From contig JARGOI010000047.1 of NCBI GenBank assembly GCA_029212275.1, positions 1 through 11,542 of the forward strand: a stretch of 11,542 bases of DNA, written 5' to 3'. This DNA is from Thalassolituus sp. GTDB taxonomy: Bacteria > Pseudomonadota > Gammaproteobacteria > Pseudomonadales > Oceanobacteraceae. Each line of letters opens with the position of its first letter. Position 1 is the stretch's first letter. The position numbers were made by a program, and so were the translations under genes. Below, piece by piece: positions 8,025 to 11,542 of this stretch. The notes under the pieces were generated by a model, which was not told the origin of the DNA, did not search any database, and saw only the letters and a program-made list of their open reading frames with translations.

Positions 8025-8044
8025 CCAATTGTAGTGGAAATTGG
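8025..8044. repeat. Inverted repeat CCAATT-N8-AATTGG over the rpoZ -10
   Basis: A perfect 6-bp inverted repeat with an 8-bp centre overlaps the predicted -10 of the rpoZ promoter. Its geometry is identical to the second repeat 40 bp away at 8065-8084, so it is a candidate operator half of a paired site. No regulator is identified. Confidence 0.5.
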
Positions 8045-8056
8045 CTGAAATGCAAA
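8028..8056 (-). promoter_or_regulatory. Probable sigma-70 promoter for rpoZ-spoT-ridA
   Basis: On the minus strand TTTGCA (plus positions 8051-8056) and TACAAT (8028-8033) are separated by 17 bp. The -10 matches consensus at 5 of 6 positions and the -35 at 4 of 6. Transcription would start near 8021, leaving a leader of about 33 nt before rpoZ. A strong terminator just upstream requires a promoter here. Confidence 0.6.
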
Positions 8057-8064
8057 ATAAACCT

Positions 8065-8084
8065 GTAATTTCTCTAGTAATTAC
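8065..8084. repeat. Inverted repeat GTAATT-N8-AATTAC upstream of the rpoZ -35
   Basis: A perfect 6-bp inverted repeat with an 8-bp centre lies just upstream of the predicted rpoZ -35 and starts exactly 40 bp from the matching repeat at 8025. It abuts the terminator T-run of gmk (A-run 8086-8092 on the plus strand), so it could alternatively be a by-product of that AT-rich sequence. Confidence 0.5.
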
Positions 8085-8085
8085 G

Positions 8086-8120
8086 AAAAAAAGCCTTGCT
8101 TTGTAAGGCACAAAGCAAGG
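8086..8120 (-). terminator. Rho-independent terminator of gmk
   Basis: A perfect 11-bp stem (8094-8104 with 8110-8120, loop 8105-8109) is followed on the minus strand by C and seven T (plus-strand A-run 8086-8092). It starts 31 bp past the gmk stop. It is a textbook intrinsic terminator that separates gmk from rpoZ. Confidence 0.92.
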
Positions 8121-8151
8121 TACAAATAGCACTCTAAGATTAAGGCCTAAA

Positions 8152-8778
8152 TTAAGGCATAAGAAGCGCTTGTAGGATATCTTTATGGCGAATTTTTTGC
8201 GCTTCTAGGCGATGGCGACGAGCAATAATGATAGAGCGTAATTCGGATAAGGTATTTTCGAAATTATCATTGATGATGAGATAATCGAACTCAGCATAAT
8301 GGCTCATTTCATTTTTAGCATCGCGCATGCGACGTTCGACAATTTCATCGCTGTCTTGTCCACGTTTACGTAAGCGTTCTTCTAACGCCTCGATCGAAGG
8401 CGGTGCAATAAACACACTGACGGCATCGGGCATTAGGTGGCGTACTTGTTGTGCGCCCTGCCAATCGATTTCCAATATCACATCTCGGCCTGCTTCGAGT
8501 TCTGACTCAACCCAATGTTGTGAGGTGCCGTAAAAGTTATCAAAAACTTGGGCGTGTTCTAAAAAAGCGCCAGCGTTTACTAAGTCTTGAAACGCATCCT
8601 TATCGGTAAAGTGATAATCCTTACCATCGACCTCACCAGGTCGGGGCTTGCGCGTGGTGTGCGAGACAGACACGCCAATATAGCCGGTGGATTCAAGTAA
8701 TGCCTTAACTAAACTGGTTTTGCCTGCGCCAGAAGGCGCAGAGAAAATAAATAAAGTCCCGGTAAAAGGTTTGTTCAT
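8152..8778 (-). CDS. gmk: Guanylate kinase
   Basis: This 208-residue enzyme phosphorylates GMP (and dGMP) to GDP with ATP, an essential step in guanine nucleotide synthesis that also feeds ppGpp production. The P-loop APSGAGKT lies at 14-21. The GMP-binding region follows, with SHTTRKPRPGE at 39-49, DYHF at 54-57 and FYGTS at 82-86, then EIDWQGA at 103-109 and the lid region with RKRGQDS at 137-143. I chose the ATG at 8778 over an in-frame GTG three codons upstream: AGGCAGTGATC just before it matches the extended anti-Shine-Dalgarno sequence at 9 of 11 positions and places the core 8 nt from the ATG, whereas the GTG would fall inside that site. It is monocistronic: its own promoter upstream and a strong terminator downstream. 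Confidence 0.96.
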   Translation of the reverse strand: MNKPFTGTLFIFSAPSGAGKTSLVKALLESTGYIGVSVSHTTRKPRPGEVDGKDYHFTDKDAFQDLVNAGAFLEHAQVFDNFYGTSQHWVESELEAGRDVILEIDWQGAQQVRHLMPDAVSVFIAPPSIEALEERLRKRGQDSDEIVERRMRDAKNEMSHYAEFDYLIINDNFENTLSELRSIIIARRHRLEAQKIRHKDILQALLMP

Positions 8779-8809
8779 CAAGATCACTGCCTAAATGGAT
8801 AGTCATTCA

Positions 8810-8818
8810 ATTATAACA
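8810..8818 (-). promoter_or_regulatory. Extended -10 promoter for gmk
   Basis: The minus strand reads TGTTATAAT, a perfect TATAAT with the TGn extension, 31 bp from the chosen gmk start. No good -35 is visible at 16-18 bp, which suits an extended -10 promoter. Transcription would start near 8803, giving a leader of about 25 nt. Confidence 0.6.
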
Positions 8819-8886
8819 GCTTCCGAAAGGATGTTTGATCATCCCTGATATATTTGCACTTTATGAGGTACTTTGGGACAGACTTT

Positions 8887-8915
8887 CTGAAACTCCAATC
8901 GATTCCAGTTATACT
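8887..8915 (+). promoter_or_regulatory. Probable sigma-70 promoter for rph
   Basis: CTGAAA (8887-8892) and TATACT (8910-8915) are spaced by 17 bp, matching consensus at 4 and 5 of 6 positions. Transcription would start near 8922, about 35 nt before the rph ATG. It diverges from the gmk promoter within the same spacer. Confidence 0.6.
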
Positions 8916-8956
8916 CCCGCCGCAAATATCTTGATGCATAAACTTGAGGAGTATTT

Positions 8957-9673
8957 ATGAGACCCAGTGGCCGCGCGACCGATCAGCTTCGCGAAGTACG
9001 AATTACCCGCAATTTTACCATGCACGCCGAAGGCTCGGTCTTGGTTGAATTCGGCAATACCAAAGTCATTTGTACTGCCAGTGTGGAAACGTCCGTCCCT
9101 CATTTTTTACGTGGCAAAGGCCAAGGTTGGGTGACGGCGGAATACGGCATGCTGCCACGATCTACTGGCTCGCGCATGATTCGTGAAGCTGCGAAAGGCA
9201 AACAGCAGGGTCGTACGGTGGAAATTTCTCGTTTGATCGGTCGTAGCCTTCGCGCCGCTGTGGATATGGAAGCCCTGGGTGAGAACACCATTAATATCGA
9301 TTGCGATGTGATTCAGGCCGACGGTGGTACGCGTACCGCTTCTATCACCGGTGCTTGCGTCGCCTTGGTTGATGCGATCACTTGGTTAAAGGCTAATGGC
9401 AAAGTCAAAGGCGAGCCGTTAAAGCACATGATTGCGGCCGTTTCGGTGGGTATGTACAAGGGTGAGGCGGTGTTGGATTTAGATTATGCCGAAGACTCAA
9501 AAGCCGAAACAGATTTGAATGTCATCATGACGGAGTCGGGTGGTTATGTTGAAATTCAAGGTACCGCAGAAGCAGAACCGTTCACTCCTGATGAGTTAAA
9601 CGCCATGTTAGCATTGGCGCAGAAAGCAATTTCAGAATTGTCGCGGGTTCAAAAAGAAGCGTTGCAAGGCTAA
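8957..9673 (+). CDS. rph: Ribonuclease PH
   Basis: This 238-residue phosphorolytic 3'-5' exoribonuclease trims tRNA precursors and other structured RNA 3' ends. It starts with the family N-terminus MRPSGRATDQLREV. Visible conserved elements are R86 within GRTVEISRL, the phosphate-binding GGTRTASITG at 123-132, and the metal/catalytic acidic cluster LDLDYAEDSKAETD at 173-186 with D180 and D186. The length is that of an intact enzyme, unlike the frameshifted allele of E. coli K-12. GAGGAG at 8946-8951 is a strong ribosome site. The gene has its own promoter, diverges from gmk, and ends at a strong terminator facing crc. yicC, often placed next to rph or gmk, is not here. Confidence 0.97.
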   Translation: MRPSGRATDQLREVRITRNFTMHAEGSVLVEFGNTKVICTASVETSVPHFLRGKGQGWVTAEYGMLPRSTGSRMIREAAKGKQQGRTVEISRLIGRSLRAAVDMEALGENTINIDCDVIQADGGTRTASITGACVALVDAITWLKANGKVKGEPLKHMIAAVSVGMYKGEAVLDLDYAEDSKAETDLNVIMTESGGYVEIQGTAEAEPFTPDELNAMLALAQKAISELSRVQKEALQG

Positions 9674-9692
9674 ATTTCAACAATAGCCAATC

Positions 9693-9733
9693 AAGCATCA
9701 AGCCAGTCACTAACTGGCTTGATGCTTAGTTTT
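9693..9733 (+). terminator. Rho-independent terminator of rph, possibly bidirectional
   Basis: A perfect 15-bp stem (9693-9707 with 9713-9727, loop CACTA) starts 20 bp after the rph stop and is followed by AGTTTTGTTAATTT. The T-tail is interrupted but adequate. The same hairpin lies 58 bp beyond the crc stop on the opposite strand, where the tail (GATTGGCTATTG) is poor, so it may serve both genes with unequal strength. Confidence 0.85.
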
Positions 9734-9785
9734 GTTAATTTGGTACTGCTAACATTTATTGTCTCGCTACGGTTTTGGCGCGACA

Positions 9786-10559
9786 TCAATCGTCTTCTAG
9801 CTCGTACTCAACCAATACACCGGCATGCAAACCAAAATCTAGATTTTTTTCTATTTTGGCTTCCACCACATATTGGCGTAATTCGGGCGTACAAATCTGC
9901 ATGTCTTTGCGCCAGCCGTTTTGATCTCTGCGCGCGCTCTCTTTGTCGGGCCACCATGTGAATTGATTTTCGCCAAAGTTTGCTTCACGGAACGCATCAT
10001 AATAGCCCACGGGCCCTAAAATTTGATCATACCATGCGCGTTCTTGCGGTAAAAACCCCGGTTCATTTTGTGCGCTTTGCCAGTTTTGCACATCAATGGT
10101 TTTGTGCGCGGCTTCGAAGTTTCCACAAAAAATAAACTCACGACGTTTGCGGCGTGTTTTTTGCAAATGCTCCATGAAGGCAAATTGAAACGCTAACTTA
10201 TCGTCGAGCGTGTTGTGCTCATCGATGTTAGGAAACAATACCGAGGCGACGCTGACATTGTCGAAATCGGCTTGGATAAAGCGTCCTTGTCTGTCCCATT
10301 CTGCGCTGGCAAAGCCGGTCATAATCGCTTTTGGCGTTTCTCGAGTGAGAATCGCTACACCGCTGTAATTATCTGCTTCGGCATCAAAAAAGTATGCGTT
10401 AAAGCCGTCGGGGTACAAAACCTTATCCGACAGCTGATACTCTTTGGCTTGCAAATTTTGAATGGCGACGACGTCTATCTTGAGCGTATCTAGCCACTGA
10501 TAAAGCCCATTTGCGACGGCTTGCTCAAGACCGTCAACGTGTAAGCTGATAATCCTCAT
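9786..10559 (-). CDS. crc: Catabolite repression control protein Crc (non-catalytic ExoIII/APE fold)
   Basis: This 257-residue protein belongs to the exonuclease III/AP endonuclease fold and matches Pseudomonas Crc along its length: MRIIS at the start, QTRRKRREFIFCG-like block around 134-146, SPGFLxxERAW-like block at 166-176, and WWPD at 202-205. Crc acts with Hfq to block translation of catabolic mRNAs when preferred carbon sources are present. Nuclease residues are lost: the ExoIII Asn7 position is H7, Glu34 is N35, the GDxN aspartate is N147 in CGNF, and only H245 remains of the terminal SDH. I start at 10559 (MRIIS) and not the ATG at 10598, because this matches the family N-terminus and length and has GGGA 8 nt upstream. 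It converges on rph and diverges from pyrE. Confidence 0.9.
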   Translation of the reverse strand: MRIISLHVDGLEQAVANGLYQWLDTLKIDVVAIQNLQAKEYQLSDKVLYPDGFNAYFFDAEADNYSGVAILTRETPKAIMTGFASAEWDRQGRFIQADFDNVSVASVLFPNIDEHNTLDDKLAFQFAFMEHLQKTRRKRREFIFCGNFEAAHKTIDVQNWQSAQNEPGFLPQERAWYDQILGPVGYYDAFREANFGENQFTWWPDKESARRDQNGWRKDMQICTPELRQYVVEAKIEKNLDFGLHAGVLVEYELEDD

Positions 10560-10671
10560 ACATGGTTCCCAACTTGTGATGCGTGTATGATACATCATCC
10601 TAAAGAATGCGGGTAAATCTACTGACTTTTTACTGTCATTTAGCCCATTTGAAACGAGTTCAGGACACCGT
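10560..10671. promoter_or_regulatory. Divergent crc / pyrE control region
   Basis: This 112-bp spacer separates divergent crc and pyrE. It holds the short palindrome TGTAT-G-ATACA (10584-10594), within which TATGAT (plus, 10586-10591) and TATCAT (minus, 10587-10592) look like overlapping -10 boxes. Neither has a convincing -35 at 17 bp; a TTTACC on the minus strand at 10612-10617 sits 19 bp away. A ribosome site (CAGGACACCGT) precedes pyrE. I see no pyrimidine-type attenuator with a leader peptide. Confidence 0.4.
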
Positions 10672-11319
10672 ATGCAAGCATATCAACGTGATTTTATCGA
10701 ATTTGCCATTCAACAGGGCGTGCTGCGCTTTGGTGAGTTTACTCTTAAATCTGGCCGAGTCAGTCCTTATTTTTTTAACGCGGGCTTGTTTAACAGCGGC
10801 GGTGCCTTGGCAAAGTTGGGTCGCTTCTATGCCGCGGCATTGGAAGCCTCGGGCATCGAATACGATGTGATTTTTGGCCCCGCCTATAAAGGGATCCCTT
10901 TGGCTGCGGCGTTAAGCATAGCCTTGGCGGACAGCTATAATAAAGATATGCCTTACGTATTTAACCGCAAAGAAGCTAAAACCCACGGAGAAGGTGGTTC
11001 GTTGGTCGGAGCCGAACTTAAAGGTCGGGTATTGATTGTTGATGACGTGATCACCGCAGGCACAGCCATTCGTGAAGTAATGAATCTGATTGCGAATACT
11101 GCTGGAGCGACACCGGCGGCCACCATGATTGCTCTTGATCGCCAAGAGAAAGGCCAAGGCGACTTATCCGCGATCCAAGAAGTGGAGCGCGATTTCGGTA
11201 TCAGTGTGGTAAGTATTGTCGGGCTCAATCAAGTGCTAGAATATGTATCTGATCATGAGCAGTTAACGCAATACGCGGATGCGATTGCAGCTTATCGCGA
11301 GCGCTATGGCATTCAATAG
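10672..11319 (+). CDS. pyrE: Orotate phosphoribosyltransferase
   Basis: This 215-residue enzyme converts orotate and PRPP to orotidine 5'-monophosphate in de novo pyrimidine synthesis. Visible features are TLKSGRVSPYFFN at 24-36 (K26 and the FF motif contact PRPP and orotate), the flexible catalytic loop FNRKEAKTHGEGG at 97-109 with R99, K100, K103 and H105, and the PRPP-binding motif VLIVDDVITAGTA at 120-132 with D124-D125. Length matches the roughly 213-residue gammaproteobacterial form. GGA six bases upstream of the ATG at 10672 supports the start. It diverges from crc. A small secreted protein gene follows 57 bp downstream, in the same direction. Confidence 0.97.
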   Translation: MQAYQRDFIEFAIQQGVLRFGEFTLKSGRVSPYFFNAGLFNSGGALAKLGRFYAAALEASGIEYDVIFGPAYKGIPLAAALSIALADSYNKDMPYVFNRKEAKTHGEGGSLVGAELKGRVLIVDDVITAGTAIREVMNLIANTAGATPAATMIALDRQEKGQGDLSAIQEVERDFGISVVSIVGLNQVLEYVSDHEQLTQYADAIAAYRERYGIQ

Positions 11320-11331
11320 TGGATGCCATTA
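11304..11331 (+). terminator. Hairpin at the pyrE stop codon, doubtful terminator
   Basis: A 9-bp stem (11306-11314 with 11321-11329, one G-T pair) closes a 6-nt loop that contains the pyrE TAG stop. No T-run follows (TACTTTATG), so it is a weak terminator candidate and may instead protect or punctuate the transcript before the downstream gene. Confidence 0.3.
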
Positions 11332-11376
11332 CTTTATGAATTGCCGTATGAATTTTCCGGTCAATTGAGGTTAAGA

Positions 11377-11542
11377 ATGCGACAAAGTGTATGTCTAACA
11401 TTGATGGCTGTGTTGAGCACTTTTGCGGCGAATAGTTTTGCTGGCGATCAATTTTATCGTTACAAGGTGGATGGAAAAACCGTTATTAGAGATTCTATTT
11501 CGGCGGAGTACGTGGCAAATGGTTATGACGTTTTGAATGGCC
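11377..11542 (+). CDS. Secreted DUF4124-type protein, partial (C-terminus off window)
   Basis: The open frame begins at ATG 11377, 57 bp after pyrE, with GAGG at 11367-11370 as ribosome site, and runs off the right edge after 55 codons. Residues 1-22 are a typical signal peptide: an arginine near the start, a hydrophobic stretch (LTLMAVLSTFAA at 7-18) and an SFA cleavage site before G23. There is no lipobox cysteine at the cleavage site. The mature start DQFYRYKVDGKTVI...SAEYVANGYDVLN resembles the DUF4124 domain, a short periplasmic beta-rich module of unknown function. Same-strand placement makes cotranscription with pyrE possible. Confidence 0.75.
   Translation, partial: MRQSVCLTLMAVLSTFAANSFAGDQFYRYKVDGKTVIRDSISAEYVANGYDVLNG

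Noticed and set aside
7989..8132. N-terminal extension of rpoZ to an upstream ATG
   Set aside because: It would run through the gmk terminator and rpoZ promoter and adds residues not found in omega subunits.
10560..10598. 13-codon N-terminal extension of crc
   Set aside because: Crc proteins start at MRIIS, and the extension overlaps the divergent promoter region.
10560..10671. Pyrimidine attenuator upstream of pyrE
   Set aside because: No leader open frame followed by a hairpin and T-run is present before the pyrE start.
10607..10870. 87-codon plus-strand frame overlapping the pyrE start
   Set aside because: It is out of frame with pyrE, lacks a ribosome site and has no recognisable domain.
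1..11542. Mobile element, prophage or defence island
   Set aside because: No transposase, integrase, terminal repeats, CRISPR-type repeats or tRNA-adjacent att duplication are visible, and the gene order is conserved core chromosome.

Overview
The window is a core chromosomal segment of a gammaproteobacterium with moderate GC content. Its gene order follows the Pseudomonas pattern: pyrE, crc, rph, gmk, rpoZ, spoT, ridA, oxyR, recG, then a YbaK-like/HDOD protein. It is not the E. coli pattern of gmk-rpoZ-spoT-trmH-recG. A Crc-family protein and the oxyR-recG pair point to Pseudomonadales, Cellvibrionales or a related marine order. The AT content of the spacers and the mixed codon use suggest it is not a high-GC Pseudomonas. 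I cannot name a genus.

Left third (1-5121). Three minus-strand genes run oxyR -> recG -> a YbaK-like/HDOD protein, which is cut by the window edge. oxyR and recG are only 3 bp apart. oxyR diverges from a plus-strand atypical short-chain dehydrogenase/epimerase across 219 bp that contain a GGGGT-AAAT-ACCCC palindrome and candidate promoters.

Middle (5122-8956). The SDR gene converges on ridA across a short spacer carrying a 13-bp tandem repeat and a hairpin. On the minus strand, rpoZ -> spoT -> ridA form a tight unit with 9-bp gaps. It has its own promoter, and a strong terminator cuts it off from the upstream gene gmk. Two inverted repeats of identical geometry (6-8-6), exactly 40 bp apart, bracket the rpoZ promoter. 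gmk and rph are transcribed divergently from a 178-bp region with a recognisable promoter on each side. yicC, which often lies between them in related genomes, is absent here.

Right third (8957-11542). rph (+) converges on crc (-) at a perfect 15-bp-stem terminator. crc diverges from pyrE (+). pyrE is followed by a short secreted DUF4124-type protein cut by the right edge.

Functionally this is housekeeping plus stress control: nucleotide synthesis (pyrE, gmk), RNA 3'-end maturation (rph), the stringent response (rpoZ, spoT), reactive-enamine detoxification (ridA), carbon catabolite control (crc), oxidative stress (oxyR) and DNA repair (recG). I see no mobile elements, CRISPR arrays, tRNA or rRNA genes, and no clear novel multi-gene system. 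The most notable observations are regulatory structures in the spacers and degenerate active sites in three proteins (the Crc homologue, the SDR and the YbaK-like domain).
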